The notes: generated by a model not told the origin, from the sequence alone. A DNA stretch of 64,000 nucleotides from Endozoicomonas sp965208385 (GCA_965208385.1 CBDBOO010000062.1:14394-78393); one strand, 5' to 3'. Shown: positions 36,140 to 46,688, counted from the first letter of the stretch. A program made the numbers and translations.

Positions 36140-39100
36140 GTGGAAACCATCATCCTTAAAATCAGAGAAAAAAAATTATTGTCCTTAGTGAGTGACTGTG
36201 GATCAAAGAAAGCTGTATCTTTGTTTTTACTTTTCATTGTTTTGTTGTTTCCTGTTCCTGGTAACCCTCTTTTAGCTGGCATATATGATATCGATTTTCC
36301 GGTTGCGAGCTCAGCCCATATATCCACTTACTTAAAAGTTCCTTCTCAATCACTGCATTTCCTACCCGAACCCCTGATTCTGACAAATGATAAGAAGGGT
36401 GAGTCGGAGTCAGGTGCGTTATCAAAGTGGTGGCTGTTTTTCATAGTCTGGTTTCAGGGCTGGTTCAGCATAGCTCAAACAGATACTCAGAACGAGGAGG
36501 AGGGTATTGATGGTGACCACTGCAGTAAACTGATGCAGCCTTCAGAGTTTCTCGATGATGCTGTTGAATCAATGCCAGAAAACTGTGAACTGGTTATATT
36601 TACCGGAGAAGTGTATGCCAGGGGAATGGTCACGCTGAATACAGGACAATCCATACGAGTGATGGTATCAGGGGGGAAAGAGGCGTTCTGTTATTACGGG
36701 TTAAATTATTCTTACAGTGAAGATGATGGATACTGGCATCTGATTTTTAATGGTCATTCTCCCGACACATATTATCAGAATTCAGAAACGGCCAGACTGA
36801 TAACGGTGAATGGTCAGCAGCCTTCAATTCTGATTAATGGGCATGATGTTCAGATTGATTCTCATCTGTTATTACCGGTCAATACAGGTGATCTACCTAC
36901 CGATCACTTAACCGGAATCGCTTTCTCTGACCCCGGCTGGATTCAGACATTCCTGGGGCTCTCAGTGTATCAAAATGACGAATCTCCAGACTTATGCCCA
37001 GCTTCCATCGAATTGGGCCGTCATGAGGCTTTCCTTGAAGTGTCCGGCTCACTACCCCGAATATTTAGCCTTCCTTTGGCCGGCGAAGACAAAAAGGGGA
37101 AAAGAGTTTCAAGATCATCAAGTTTCAGGGAACAAAAACGAAGTTCTTCAGACCCACGTGATCAGACGGGCAGCTCTCGAGGAGAAAGTTCTGCTTCCAG
37201 TACAGGCAGTGGCGGTGATGGCCGCAAACCACCCAATCCATGGAAGCCTCTACTGGAAGTTGGCAGTGATTTTCAGGAAGAGGAAGAGGCCCTGTTAAAA
37301 CTGTGGAAGTTCTTGATGGCATTTCTGGAGGTGGGGAATGTCGACTGGGATAATGAATTTATCCGTCGCATTGGAACTCTTTACCATGCTATTGCTAATC
37401 ACTCCAATTCCTCGGGAAGGTTGATCAATAATTATCAACAGGCGATCAACCGGCTGTTAGGGGCAGGCGGACAATTAGTCATAGGCCGTGGTTACACTCA
37501 GGCAAACATTGAAATGTTACTGAACCAGCAGCAAGACTTGATTACCATGCTGTTGAATAATCAATCAGACCTTCCCTTGTTGCTACAACGTTTTCTGGAG
37601 ACTGTTTTTTCAGATTGTCCATTAACCGTACTCAATGAAATCAGCCTCAATACATCACTGAGACATCAATTTTCCCGTAATCCAGATACTATCAGCCAGC
37701 CTGGTTCCGGATTACAGCGTCAGCGTTCTTTGCATTTTCCGAAGCATGCTCAGCGACAGTCGTCGTTTAATAGTTTTGGTGTCGTCAGGCATTCTGATAC
37801 CAATCTGGTATTCAGTCAGCGACCGTCAGTTGAGCCAGCTCAACGAGTTCGATCTAAAAGAAGGGCTACCGTTGGAAGGGCTCACTCCTTCAATAGTCAG
37901 CGAAATATTCCCTCTGTTCAAACCAGGAGGGATTTTGACGAAAGAGAATCTCACCGACAAAGCTTTTATTTACCCCAATTCGACCAATCCTATCCAAGAC
38001 AACCAGTAACCTTAGAAAGTCGAATTAAAGAAAGGCCTCAGTCAACGGCATTTGGAACACTGGACCGGAATGGGGCTGGTCGTTATTCAGACAGGCAAGC
38101 GCGAAGTTTTCCGGGTGTTATTATTCCAAAAGGAAGCAATGATCCAGAAAGCTGGGCACCTTCAATACCTTCACCAGGCAGTGTTGTGCAGGTACCAGGC
38201 AGAACGGGTTCAGTCCATAACCATGACATCAAATCAGGAACTGATGTATCCAGAAATGTGCCTGGAAGGCATTCAATGGATAGCCGTAAAATGAAAAAAA
38301 AACACACCTCTGTAGGCCCCCCGAACCCCGGGCTTGCCAGCATTCAGGAAGATACAGCCGTAGGAAGAGCTGTTAAACCCTTCCTTGAACGGAACCGGTT
38401 TAGAAACCGTCATCATCCCGAGGCTGAATTTATTCATCCATTAAGTATTGCTTTAACAGCAAAAACTGGCAAACCTGAAACTGAAGTAGCTAGTGAGTCT
38501 AAGCCTGTTAGTATTCCTGAGGGTGAGCCATTGTCTCCTCCAGTGGAGAGTGATATTGAAAAACTGATAGATTTTGATCAGCTTCCGAGACTTGAAAGTG
38601 TTGGGGATGATATTCCTGTTCTTCCACAACAACCAGCTAACCCTGTGCCTTCTGGGAACCTTGACGCAGGAAACCAGGCAGAGGCAGTGAGTCAACCTGG
38701 GTCTTTATCTTCAGGGCAGCCAGCTGATGAAGCCAGAGAAGAGGATGCCGTCCAACCACGCACGCCTGCTAACCCTGTGCCTTCTGGGAACCTTGACGCA
38801 GGAAACCAGGCAGAGGCAGTGAGTCCCCCTGGGTCTTTAACTTCAGGGCAGCCAGATGATGAAGCCAGAGAGGAGGATGCCGTCCAACCACGCACGCCTG
38901 CTAACCCTGTGCCTTCTGGGAACCTTGACGCAGGAAACCAGGCAGAGGCAGTGAGTCAACCTGGGTCTTTATCTTCAGGGCAGCCAGGTGATGAAGCCAT
39001 AGAGGAGGATACCGTCCAACCACGCACGTCTGCTAACCCTGTGCCTTCTGGTAATCTTGACGCAGGAAACCAGGCAGAGGCAGTGAGCCAACCTGGGTCT

Positions 39101-39598
39101 TTAACTTCAGGGCAGCCAGCTAATGCAGCGAGAGGGGTGGGTACTGTCGAACCACTCTCATGGCAGCGAACAACCGATTCAATACGAGCCAGACTGGCCA
39201 AACTACTTAAAAAAATTCTTCCACAGGCAAGGCCTAATTACCCGGAATCCAATGTAGAGCAATTGGCTGAAGTACTGGCAGGACATATGAGTTGGGAGGC
39301 GATTGTATTATTGATCGAGAAGCTTGGAAAGAATGTCCCAGGTGAAATACAAGTGCTGGTTCGATTCAATGTATACGTGGTGAAAAGTACCAGAGAAGCG
39401 ATAGATGCCTTGAAGAAAAAATATGGAGAGCATGACAGAGTCACAGTACTGAAATTGCTGTTGACGCGGTATATGAATGTTATACATTCATTCGGTCACA
39501 GTGGTGGTAATGGTTCCAGAAGAGAACTGGCGGCCATGATCAGTGATATTCTGGGTGAAAAAGCGACCGGCAGCGTTATTACTTCACTTAAACCTTAA
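36140..39598 (+). CDS. 1152-residue secreted protein with 44-residue repeats
   Basis: The function is unknown. A signal peptide lies at residues about 22-47 (hydrophobic core SLFLLFIVLLFPV). Residues about 130-310 are a Cys-containing domain whose start (C ... LVIFTGEVYARGMV) resembles that of the protein at 62302 (LCTLVLTGVYSIYSELIV). Residues about 325-365 are a Ser/Arg/Gly linker, and about 380-500 a helical region. Residues about 510-820 are a disordered Arg/Ser/Gln region. Four near-perfect 44-residue repeats follow (about 834-995), then a helical C-terminus (about 1015-1152). The GTG start given puts a short basic stretch before the signal; GAGG overlaps it, and a later start is possible. 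The layout suggests a surface or exported effector, which is inference. Confidence 0.6.
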   Translation: METIILKIREKKLLSLVSDCGSKKAVSLFLLFIVLLFPVPGNPLLAGIYDIDFPVASSAHISTYLKVPSQSLHFLPEPLILTNDKKGESESGALSKWWLFFIVWFQGWFSIAQTDTQNEEEGIDGDHCSKLMQPSEFLDDAVESMPENCELVIFTGEVYARGMVTLNTGQSIRVMVSGGKEAFCYYGLNYSYSEDDGYWHLIFNGHSPDTYYQNSETARLITVNGQQPSILINGHDVQIDSHLLLPVNTGDLPTDHLTGIAFSDPGWIQTFLGLSVYQNDESPDLCPASIELGRHEAFLEVSGSLPRIFSLPLAGEDKKGKRVSRSSSFREQKRSSSDPRDQTGSSRGESSASSTGSGGDGRKPPNPWKPLLEVGSDFQEEEEALLKLWKFLMAFLEVGNVDWDNEFIRRIGTLYHAIANHSNSSGRLINNYQQAINRLLGAGGQLVIGRGYTQANIEMLLNQQQDLITMLLNNQSDLPLLLQRFLETVFSDCPLTVLNEISLNTSLRHQFSRNPDTISQPGSGLQRQRSLHFPKHAQRQSSFNSFGVVRHSDTNLVFSQRPSVEPAQRVRSKRRATVGRAHSFNSQRNIPSVQTRRDFDERESHRQSFYLPQFDQSYPRQPVTLESRIKERPQSTAFGTLDRNGAGRYSDRQARSFPGVIIPKGSNDPESWAPSIPSPGSVVQVPGRTGSVHNHDIKSGTDVSRNVPGRHSMDSRKMKKKHTSVGPPNPGLASIQEDTAVGRAVKPFLERNRFRNRHHPEAEFIHPLSIALTAKTGKPETEVASESKPVSIPEGEPLSPPVESDIEKLIDFDQLPRLESVGDDIPVLPQQPANPVPSGNLDAGNQAEAVSQPGSLSSGQPADEAREEDAVQPRTPANPVPSGNLDAGNQAEAVSPPGSLTSGQPDDEAREEDAVQPRTPANPVPSGNLDAGNQAEAVSQPGSLSSGQPGDEAIEEDTVQPRTSANPVPSGNLDAGNQAEAVSQPGSLTSGQPANAARGVGTVEPLSWQRTTDSIRARLAKLLKKILPQARPNYPESNVEQLAEVLAGHMSWEAIVLLIEKLGKNVPGEIQVLVRFNVYVVKSTREAIDALKKKYGEHDRVTVLKLLLTRYMNVIHSFGHSGGNGSRRELAAMISDILGEKATGSVITSLKP
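38639..39125 (+). repeat. Four 132-bp tandem repeats in the 1152-residue protein gene
   Basis: Units start at 38639, 38771, 38903 and 39035 and encode NPVPSGNLDAGNQAEAV... of 44 residues, rich in Pro, Gly, Glu and Ala. They differ at only a few bases, so expansion is recent. The unit length preserves frame. Confidence 0.95.
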
Positions 39599-39603
39599 AG
39601 GCC

Positions 39604-39640
39604 GGAAAGTACTGCCCTTGATGGGGCGGTACTTTCCTTT
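39604..39640. terminator. Bidirectional terminator between convergent genes
   Basis: A 14-bp stem GGAAAGTACTGCCC / GGGCGGTACTTTCC with one mismatch and a 6-nt loop, followed by T-rich sequence on the plus strand. It lies between the convergent stops at 39598 and 39665. Confidence 0.8.
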
Positions 39641-39664
39641 CCAGAACTATTCTCAGGACTGTTA

Positions 39665-40948
39665 TCAGGACAGAGTAATCCCGCTGACTTTCATCCAGGA
39701 CAAACGGCTATCGCCAAAATCGACACTTTCTCTGGAAATAGATTCTATGTCGTTTAATACCTTCGCCATATTGCCAGAAATCATGGTTTCAGACAGTGCG
39801 TACTGCACCTTGCCATTTTTTACATAGACACTGTTTTTGGCAATACCCGAAAAGTCTCCTTTATCGGCTGGCTGGCCACCAGAGAAACGTCCCAGAATAA
39901 TGCCTTCGTCCACAGAGGCTATCATTTCTTCCAGAGTCTGATCGCCGGTTTCCATGACAGTACAGCCGCCCTGGTTAACGGCTCTTTCCAGACCGGTTTT
40001 CCGGGCACCATATTGACTCAGCAGGTAGGTGTTAAGGACGCCATTCTCAATCAGGGTATTGTTCTCAGCCTTAAAGCCGTCACCGGTAAAGCTATAGCCT
40101 CCCGGCATCTCCGGATCGAGAGGCAGATTTTTCAGGGTCAGTTTTTCGGACGCAACCTGTTCTCCCAGCTTGCCTTTGTAGAGAGAGGTTCCGGCAATCA
40201 TTGGCATACTGTGAACAGAGTCACTCAGGAAGCCAATAAAGTCATTAATGGCATCCGGTGTGATAATTATTTCACCGACAAATTTTCCGGGAATAGCTTT
40301 CGCCTCCAGAGAATCACTGGTGCTCTGCAACAGGTTTTCGATAGTTCCGTACTCAGCCATGGGCTTATCAAGCTCAAAGGCACTGAAACCTGTGTAGTTG
40401 AACGACGAAGTGTTTTTATCATCCTTGGCGCTGAACAGCATGCCACCATTATAGGCGCCACTGGTTTCAGTAAAATCAACACCATGACTGTTAACCAGTC
40501 GTGTGGTGGAGCGGGTGAAATCCAGAGAGCACTCGGACATGATGATTTTCGGATGATTTGCCTTCAGGTGAACCAGAAATTCACTCAGGCAGTCATACAT
40601 TTTATCAAGATCAGCTTGCTCAGATCCCGAAGAAAATGAGGCACTTTCCTGAAGTGGAGCTATATCGTAGGCTTCATCAGGCTCTGAACCTTCAGCCATT
40701 TCAACCAGGTTGGCAATGGCACTGTTAATGCTATTCTCATCCAGGTTGGTGATTGACAGCGATGCTTCACGATGTTTGAGGATGCCGGTTATAGACAATT
40801 CCTGATCCTGACCACTGCGCAGCAAATTTATTTTGCCATTCTCTATATTCAGCTCCTGCTGCTCATCGTAGGTCAGGGTGATCTGGGTACGATCAAAACC
40901 AGCGGCTTGCATCTGTTTCAGTGTTAGCTGGATTAGTGAATCACTCAT
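39665..40948 (-). CDS. pmbA: PmbA/TldE-like subunit of the TldD/E metalloprotease
   Basis: A 427-residue protein of the TldD/PmbA family with the usual N-terminal domain and the C-terminal GGCTVMETGDQTLEEMIASVDEGI region. It lacks an HExxxH motif, as expected for the non-catalytic TldE/PmbA partner. In E. coli the TldD/E heterodimer is a narrow protease that matures microcin B17 and degrades unfolded peptides. It begins 6 bp after the TldD-like stop, with GGAG in the junction, so the two are co-translated. Confidence 0.85.
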   Translation of the reverse strand: MSDSLIQLTLKQMQAAGFDRTQITLTYDEQQELNIENGKINLLRSGQDQELSITGILKHREASLSITNLDENSINSAIANLVEMAEGSEPDEAYDIAPLQESASFSSGSEQADLDKMYDCLSEFLVHLKANHPKIIMSECSLDFTRSTTRLVNSHGVDFTETSGAYNGGMLFSAKDDKNTSSFNYTGFSAFELDKPMAEYGTIENLLQSTSDSLEAKAIPGKFVGEIIITPDAINDFIGFLSDSVHSMPMIAGTSLYKGKLGEQVASEKLTLKNLPLDPEMPGGYSFTGDGFKAENNTLIENGVLNTYLLSQYGARKTGLERAVNQGGCTVMETGDQTLEEMIASVDEGIILGRFSGGQPADKGDFSGIAKNSVYVKNGKVQYALSETMISGNMAKVLNDIESISRESVDFGDSRLSWMKVSGITLS

Positions 40949-40954
40949 GTATCC

Positions 40955-42346
40955 TTACTCCCCACCGATGTTAACTCTGCATTTGATGGCCGGTCCACCG
41001 GCACCCACAGGAATAATCTGCTTTTTACCGCAGTAGCCAGAACACTCCCAGTGCAGCTCGTCAGACACCATGGTGACTGTTTTCAGCACATCGAATGCAA
41101 TACCGGAAATGGTGGTATCCTGAATAGCCCGGCCAAGCTTGCCATTTTTGATTTCATAACCGAGGGTAATACCAAACATAAACTCGGAAGTGGTATCCGC
41201 CTGGCCATTGTTGGTCTTGATCAGATAGTAACCGTCGTCGATGGAAGCGATCATTTCCTCCAGCTTATCGTTTCCAGGCAGGATAGCCGTGTTTCTCATA
41301 CGAACCAGAGGCTCATCAAAGAACTTGAATGCACGGGCATTGCCGCTTAATTCCATATTCAGTTCAGCAGCAGTGTGACGGTTGGTCATGAAATTTTTGA
41401 GAATGCCATCTTCAATCAGCACGGCATCTTTTGCTTCGGCCCCTTCATCGTCCATAAAAACAGGCACCGGCAGCATTTCACCATTAAGACTATGGGCGAA
41501 GTCCACCATATTCACCATGGAACTGGCCACTTTCTGATTGAGAAGGTCACCGGCAATGGAGCCGCCGAGCACGATATCGGCTTCGGTAGGGTGCCCCACT
41601 GCTTCGTGTGCGAGAATGCCGGTAAGTTCTGAATCGAGGATAACATCCTTGACTCCGGCTTTTGCTGGAATTGCTTCCTTTTTGTTAAGCAGATGCTGAT
41701 ACAGGATGTCTATTTCAGTAAACAGTTCGGTGGGATCGGTCATGTTGTCCTGATATTGTCCACGGCGACTGTAAATATGCATCAGCTCAACCGGTTCGCC
41801 CTTGTCGTTATTCATGGTCAGCATGATGTAGAGCACAGAACGGGGGATCAGGCTATAGCCATCAGAGCCTGTAGACGTAATCAAGCGCTTTTCCATATCT
41901 TCAAGGTGAAGGCGGAGAATTCTTGACTGCAGATTGGCACAATTATTTTGAATGTAATCGTCAACGGTTTTCAGGAACGCCATCTTCTCTTTCAGTGTTG
42001 GCGCGGCTTTGTCAGAGGACAAATCGGTGCTGTTTTCGAATTGACTCTCCGGGATTTTATACTGATCATCGCCCTGATGACCTGCCAGAAAGGCTGCATT
42101 CTTACCAGCGTTCATCAGTGCTTTATCAATGGCATCCGAAGATATTTCAGGTGCCGAGGCAAAGCCCCATTGTCCTCTCTGACAGATTCGGGCCGAGCTG
42201 CCACCCACCGATTCCTTATCGTTGGCTATCACATCCCCATTTAATAACTGGATGGTTTGTTTGGTGTTTTCCTGAAGACGGAGTTCGGTATAAAAGCCAC
42301 CGGTATCAGGAAGTTGTAAAGAATATTCTTTGACGGTCATTGTCAT
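40955..42346 (-). CDS. tldD: TldD-like catalytic subunit of the TldD/E metalloprotease
   Basis: A 463-residue TldD-family protein with the zinc motif HEAVGH (His247, Glu248, His252) and the downstream FMTNRHTAAELN and GITLGYEI regions. AGGGA precedes the first ATG. It forms an operon with the PmbA-like gene. It is about 20 residues shorter than E. coli TldD and looks divergent, so it may belong to a paralogous TldD/PmbA pair rather than the canonical one. Confidence 0.85.
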   Translation of the reverse strand: MTMTVKEYSLQLPDTGGFYTELRLQENTKQTIQLLNGDVIANDKESVGGSSARICQRGQWGFASAPEISSDAIDKALMNAGKNAAFLAGHQGDDQYKIPESQFENSTDLSSDKAAPTLKEKMAFLKTVDDYIQNNCANLQSRILRLHLEDMEKRLITSTGSDGYSLIPRSVLYIMLTMNNDKGEPVELMHIYSRRGQYQDNMTDPTELFTEIDILYQHLLNKKEAIPAKAGVKDVILDSELTGILAHEAVGHPTEADIVLGGSIAGDLLNQKVASSMVNMVDFAHSLNGEMLPVPVFMDDEGAEAKDAVLIEDGILKNFMTNRHTAAELNMELSGNARAFKFFDEPLVRMRNTAILPGNDKLEEMIASIDDGYYLIKTNNGQADTTSEFMFGITLGYEIKNGKLGRAIQDTTISGIAFDVLKTVTMVSDELHWECSGYCGKKQIIPVGAGGPAIKCRVNIGGE

Positions 42347-42782
42347 TTGAATCCCTATGGTTAATCCCGGGTAAGGGATAGTTCAATTGAGAGCCCTAAG
42401 TCTTGAGTAGCAGATGCTGACTCATGGATACGGGTAATATCCAGTAAAAACTGGTTTCTGTTATTGTAATGATCAGTCATCCTGCCACTTTCTTAGTAAC
42501 TTTTCTACTCAGCGTAGTCTTCAGCACTAACAACCGTTTTTGTTCTGACTGATTGTGTTTCTACTATGATTACTCTTGTCTGAATGCCTAAGCAGATGAA
42601 AGTAATCACCCATCTGCTTATTAAAAGTACATCGTCTAATAAAGTACCACTCATGTAGAGTGCTCATCTTGTGAGATGACGTACTTCAGATGCCTCACTG
42701 TATTCTGCTCACCCTGGTTATGTTTTTTATTAGAGGACGGTTGACGTTTACAGCGGTATTTCTCTCCTTCCAGGAAAATCCC
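42347..42782. other. Divergent intergenic region
   Basis: About 440 bp between the tldD-like and symporter genes, which diverge. It should hold both promoters. No gene was found; the longer frame on the plus strand is an upstream extension of the symporter frame without a ribosome site. Confidence 0.5.
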
Positions 42783-44087
42783 ATGATCAAAACATGGAGT
42801 CAGTACTCCCTTACCACCAAAGTGCTGGTCGGAATGTTGTCCGGTCTTGCTACAGGATTGCTCATTCGCAGTCTGTTTCCAGACAACAGTTTTGTTGACG
42901 ACTACATTACCAACGGGCTCTTTCATGTTATAGGCCAGATTTTCATATCTTCACTAAAGATGCTGGTGGTACCTCTCATATTTACCTCTATTGTCTGCGG
43001 AACCTGTTCGCTCAGTGATGCCAGTACGCTCGGGCGGCTGGGTGCTAAAACTCTGGGGCTGTACCTTTTTACCACCGCAGTTGCTATTTCTCTGGCTATT
43101 ATCGCTGCGCTGGTGTTTGAACCCGGAGTCGGGGCAAACCTGGAAGGTACATCGGTGTTCACAGCGAAAGAGGCACCGGCCATCAGTGATGTGTTGATTC
43201 GCCTTTTTCCTAATAACCCAGTACAAGCCCTGGCTCGGGGAAATACCCTGCAGATTATCGTGTTCGCAGTACTCTTTGGAATATCAATTGCCGCAGCAGG
43301 TGAACCAGGGGAAAGGATTGCCCGGATTTTTGATTCCATGAACGCCGTAATGATGAAGCTGGTGGCCCTGTTAATGAACATTGCGCCTTACGGTGTGTTC
43401 TGTCTGATGGCCAAGTTGTTTACAACCATTGAGCTGTCGGCTATTGCCAGTCTGGGCAAGTATTTCATTCTGTTGGTTATGGTTCTGCTGCTTCATGTTG
43501 CTCTGACTTATTGCATAATGCTCAAGGCATTTACCGATCTGAGTCCTGTGCTGTTTCTGAGGAAAATGGAAGATGCTGTGATGTTTGCTTTCAGCACTGC
43601 GTCCAGCAACGCCACCATTCCCGTCACCATGGAAACGGCGACCTACCGTTTTGGTGTCTCCAACCGGGTAGCCTCTTTTACTATACCTCTTGGCAGTACG
43701 GTTAATATGGATGGCACTGCAATCATGCAGGGTGTTGCTACTGTCTTTATCGCCCAGGCTTTCGGTATTGACCTGACCGTGGGCGACTATCTAACAGTGA
43801 TTCTTACAGCCACCCTGGCTTCTATTGGTACTGCCGGTGTGCCCGGGGTCGGGTTGATTATGCTGGCCATGGTACTCCAGCAGGTAGGGCTCCCCCTGGA
43901 AGGCATAGCATTGATCATGGGAGTAGACAGACTTCTGGATATGGTGCGCACGGCAGTTAATGTGACCGGTGACTGTGCGGTAACCTGCATAGTGGCGAAA
44001 TCGGAAGGCGCATTGAATGAAGCTGTCTTCAATAATCCGGATGCAGGAGAGAAAGAAGAGGAAATCGATTTTCATCATATACGTTGA
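42783..44087 (+). CDS. Dicarboxylate/amino acid:cation symporter (DAACS/SLC1 family)
   Basis: A 434-residue inner-membrane protein of the GltP/DctA/SstT family. It has the hairpin-loop motif ASSNATIPVTMETA, the NMDGTAIMQGVATVF substrate and sodium site, and the C-terminal DRLLDMVRTAVNVTGD signature. It imports glutamate, aspartate or C4-dicarboxylates with Na+ or H+. The ATG was chosen because AGGAAAA lies just upstream and it begins a normal family N-terminus (MIKTWSQYSL); a longer frame starts 31 codons earlier. Confidence 0.93.
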   Translation: MIKTWSQYSLTTKVLVGMLSGLATGLLIRSLFPDNSFVDDYITNGLFHVIGQIFISSLKMLVVPLIFTSIVCGTCSLSDASTLGRLGAKTLGLYLFTTAVAISLAIIAALVFEPGVGANLEGTSVFTAKEAPAISDVLIRLFPNNPVQALARGNTLQIIVFAVLFGISIAAAGEPGERIARIFDSMNAVMMKLVALLMNIAPYGVFCLMAKLFTTIELSAIASLGKYFILLVMVLLLHVALTYCIMLKAFTDLSPVLFLRKMEDAVMFAFSTASSNATIPVTMETATYRFGVSNRVASFTIPLGSTVNMDGTAIMQGVATVFIAQAFGIDLTVGDYLTVILTATLASIGTAGVPGVGLIMLAMVLQQVGLPLEGIALIMGVDRLLDMVRTAVNVTGDCAVTCIVAKSEGALNEAVFNNPDAGEKEEEIDFHHIR

Positions 44088-44368
44088 GGACATATACGTT
44101 GAGGGAAAGCGGAGGGCTGAAGGGTGCAAGACGGTTGTTTCAGATATCTTCCGGTGATCGATTTCGATGTTTTGGCTATTTATTGCGCAAGCCGTTGATA
44201 TTAATGTAATTATTGACTAAATGTTTTGAAAAAATGATTGCAATTAGTATTTAACATGCTCAGTCTGGTTGTATCTGCCAGTCAATCAGAAGTGTAAAAG
44301 TGCGCGTCATTACCTGAACTGGCCTCCTTGAAAAAACATGAAAATAAATACCAGGGACAGGAAAAGCA

Positions 44369-45097
44369 GTGAATAAATTAGCCATTCGTCAAACTGTCGT
44401 TTCACTGATCATTTTATCAGTGTCTGTTCTGGCAGCTTATGGACTTTCCAACATGTCCAACCCTCCGGAAAAAGAACAGGAAAAATCCGCCATACCCCTT
44501 GTACGGTCCATGGTTCTTGCCGGAGAATCCGTCCGTTTCACCATAAGAAGCCAGGGTATTGTTCGTCCCTCGGTGGAAACTTCCCTGGTGGCGGAAGTAT
44601 CAGGTGTCGTTAAAGAGGTTTCTCCGGTATTTGCCAGTGGTGGTATTTTCTCAAAAGGCGATCTGCTGGCTCGAATTGACGACAGTGATTATCGGGTGGC
44701 TTTGCGTCAGGCCGAAGCGAATCTGGCAGCCAGTGAAGCGAAAGAATCAGAAGAAAGAGCCCGGTCTGAAGCGGAAAAACAGAGTTGGCTTCGTTCCGGT
44801 AAAAAACTGAAAGACGCACCACCGTTGTTAATCAGGGAACCTTATCTCGCAGAAGCCAGGGCTAAGGTAAAAGCATCAAAGGCTCAGCTGGAAAAAGCCC
44901 TGCGTGATCTTGAACGAACGATTATACGGGCACCTTACGACGGTATTGTCAGAGAGCGTAAGATTAATCTGGGGCAATTTGTCAGCAATGGTGCCCAGAC
45001 CGGTTCTGTATATTCCTCCGATTTTGCTGAAGTACGTCTTCCTATCAAATCATCTGATCTGGCTTTTATACTCGATGCTGCAGTTTTTAGTTGTTGA
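44369..45097 (+). pseudogene. RND efflux membrane-fusion protein, 5' part, interrupted by an IS
   Basis: The N-terminal 234 codons of a periplasmic adaptor, up to position 45070, then IS sequence to a chance stop. It has an N-terminal signal/anchor, the lipoyl half-motif region (VETSLVAEVSGVVKEV ... GGIFSKGDLLARID), a helical hairpin (residues about 110-185) and the second lipoyl half IIRAPYDGIVRERKINLGQFV. The GTG start has AGGAAAA upstream. Removing the IS and one copy of TTATA rejoins it in frame with 46689-47215. Confidence 0.9.
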
Positions 45098-46688
45098 CTG
45101 ATACACTTCTGCTCACGCAGCTTTCTGAGCGTGATACTTCAACGAAGCAGTGGGTTCCTGTTTGCCCAGATCGCGACCAGCCATATGCTTACTGGATTCC
45201 CTTGTTGGCAACACATCGTCCAAGGCTTTCGTTAAGGATTTCAACGCAGCCTCAGGGTCATCTGATGCGACCACTTCTTTGACCGTATCAACCAATGCTT
45301 CAGCTTTGAGGCGTTCGATCAGGCAACCTGCGGGCAACCCGGGTTGTTTGTTTTTGAGTCGGGCTGATTGCTCTGGATGCAGTAACAACAAATGATCGCA
45401 CAGCAGGCTCAGGATCAAGCCACGCTCAGACCCTTCTTTGCCTTGCTGTTTGCTCAGTCGGTTCCAGCCGCCATACGCTTTCCAGTCCTGAATAAAAACC
45501 TCGACCAACCACCTCAGCGAATACAGCCTGGCTATATCAGCGTGGTGCCATGACATATCAGAAGCGACCAGATAACGGTACTCTTCTTCATCTTCATACT
45601 TCAGAGCAACAACGAAACGACGCTTGTTGTGTGCCTTGATGTAGAGGCGAGCTGCGAGCATGGTCACCCGCTTTTCTTTTCCTCCACGAATAATTAACTG
45701 CGTTTCAACGCCTTTTTGTCGTGCAAAATAATCCCTGAGGGTGGCTTCTGAATTTCTGCTGGCCACTTTCTGATTGGAGCGCAATTGGCTAACGACTTGC
45801 GCCTGACCTGTTACGGCTGTCGCTTCATCCATGAATTTTCCTGTACCGTAGAGCGCATCAGCCAGAACACCTTTAATCACTACTTCAGGAAAATGGTCAA
45901 CGAATTCCCGGATCATCTGTAATGCCAGCGCTTGAAGCGTTGGAAAGCGGTTGTGGTCGGGTTCTGGACGTTTAGGTCTCAGTTTCTTTGCAACACCCTC
46001 TTTCTTGAGGTCTTTGTCGTGTTTTCGCCAAGCGGACAGCTGTGGATCGGGAACGTAAAACCGGAAACCTACAGGAAAGGTGGCAATGTCCGAGACCAAG
46101 ACCATAAAGATCAGCTCCTGACCATTGATATAGCCACCTGTCGGTTTATCTCTGATTTTATGAGTGCCTTCGATCCGGGTCGTTCTTTTTGATCGTTGTT
46201 TGGCTGAATCATCAATCGTCAGAGTCCCTTCAGCAATACCATAATGAGACAGAATATTGCGAACACTGGCCTGCAGCATACGATGCCATGCAATCTTTGC
46301 TGAATAGAAAATCCAGCATAGCCGGGTCGACTTGAACTTCCCAAGACTCCTTCGCTCAAAGGCCGCCCAGTTGAGTGTTTCAGTGACAACAATCCCCATA
46401 ATTAGAGCGGTCAGGACTGTTTTTTGGATCGTTGTGAGTTGAGCAGAAGGCGTAATGCTTTTCAGTGAATCGCTCAAAGAATCCAGAAATACAGTAACAA
46501 CAGAAAGAGGACGAATTAGCACAACGACACTTGACGGTTATAAAATGGGAATGCAATCTTACCCTGTCAGCCTGCTGTTGTGTCGTTGATCGTATCTCGC
46601 TGGGCTTGATGCAGGAGGCGCAGCAGTAGTCTGGTTTCGATATTCACATCAGAATATCCTGTCAAACGCTAAAAACTGCAGCATCGAG
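45071..46688 (-). mobile_element. IS4-like insertion sequence in the efflux adaptor gene
   Basis: The 1618-bp element has terminal inverted repeats starting CTCGATGCTGCAGTTTTTAG at both ends and a 5-bp target duplication TTATA (45066-45070 and 46689-46693). It carries one intact transposase gene. Decayed fragments of the same element lie at 30651-30677 and 31512-31667. Confidence 0.93.
45113..46522 (-). CDS. IS4-superfamily DDE transposase
   Basis: A 469-residue transposase. The catalytic pattern includes TIDDSAKQRSKRT near the first Asp, GVLADALYGTGKF at the second Asp, and YSLRWLVEVFIQDWKAYGGW, the Y-(2)-R-(3)-E-(6)-K signature of IS4-type enzymes. It looks intact and is opposite in direction to the interrupted gene. 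The subgroup was not resolved. Confidence 0.88.
   Translation of the reverse strand: MLIRPLSVVTVFLDSLSDSLKSITPSAQLTTIQKTVLTALIMGIVVTETLNWAAFERRSLGKFKSTRLCWIFYSAKIAWHRMLQASVRNILSHYGIAEGTLTIDDSAKQRSKRTTRIEGTHKIRDKPTGGYINGQELIFMVLVSDIATFPVGFRFYVPDPQLSAWRKHDKDLKKEGVAKKLRPKRPEPDHNRFPTLQALALQMIREFVDHFPEVVIKGVLADALYGTGKFMDEATAVTGQAQVVSQLRSNQKVASRNSEATLRDYFARQKGVETQLIIRGGKEKRVTMLAARLYIKAHNKRRFVVALKYEDEEEYRYLVASDMSWHHADIARLYSLRWLVEVFIQDWKAYGGWNRLSKQQGKEGSERGLILSLLCDHLLLLHPEQSARLKNKQPGLPAGCLIERLKAEALVDTVKEVVASDDPEAALKSLTKALDDVLPTRESSKHMAGRDLGKQEPTASLKYHAQKAA

Noticed and set aside
39157..39598. Death-domain-like reading of the C-terminus of the 1152-residue protein
   Set aside because: The helices fit many folds and no diagnostic motif is visible; not claimed.
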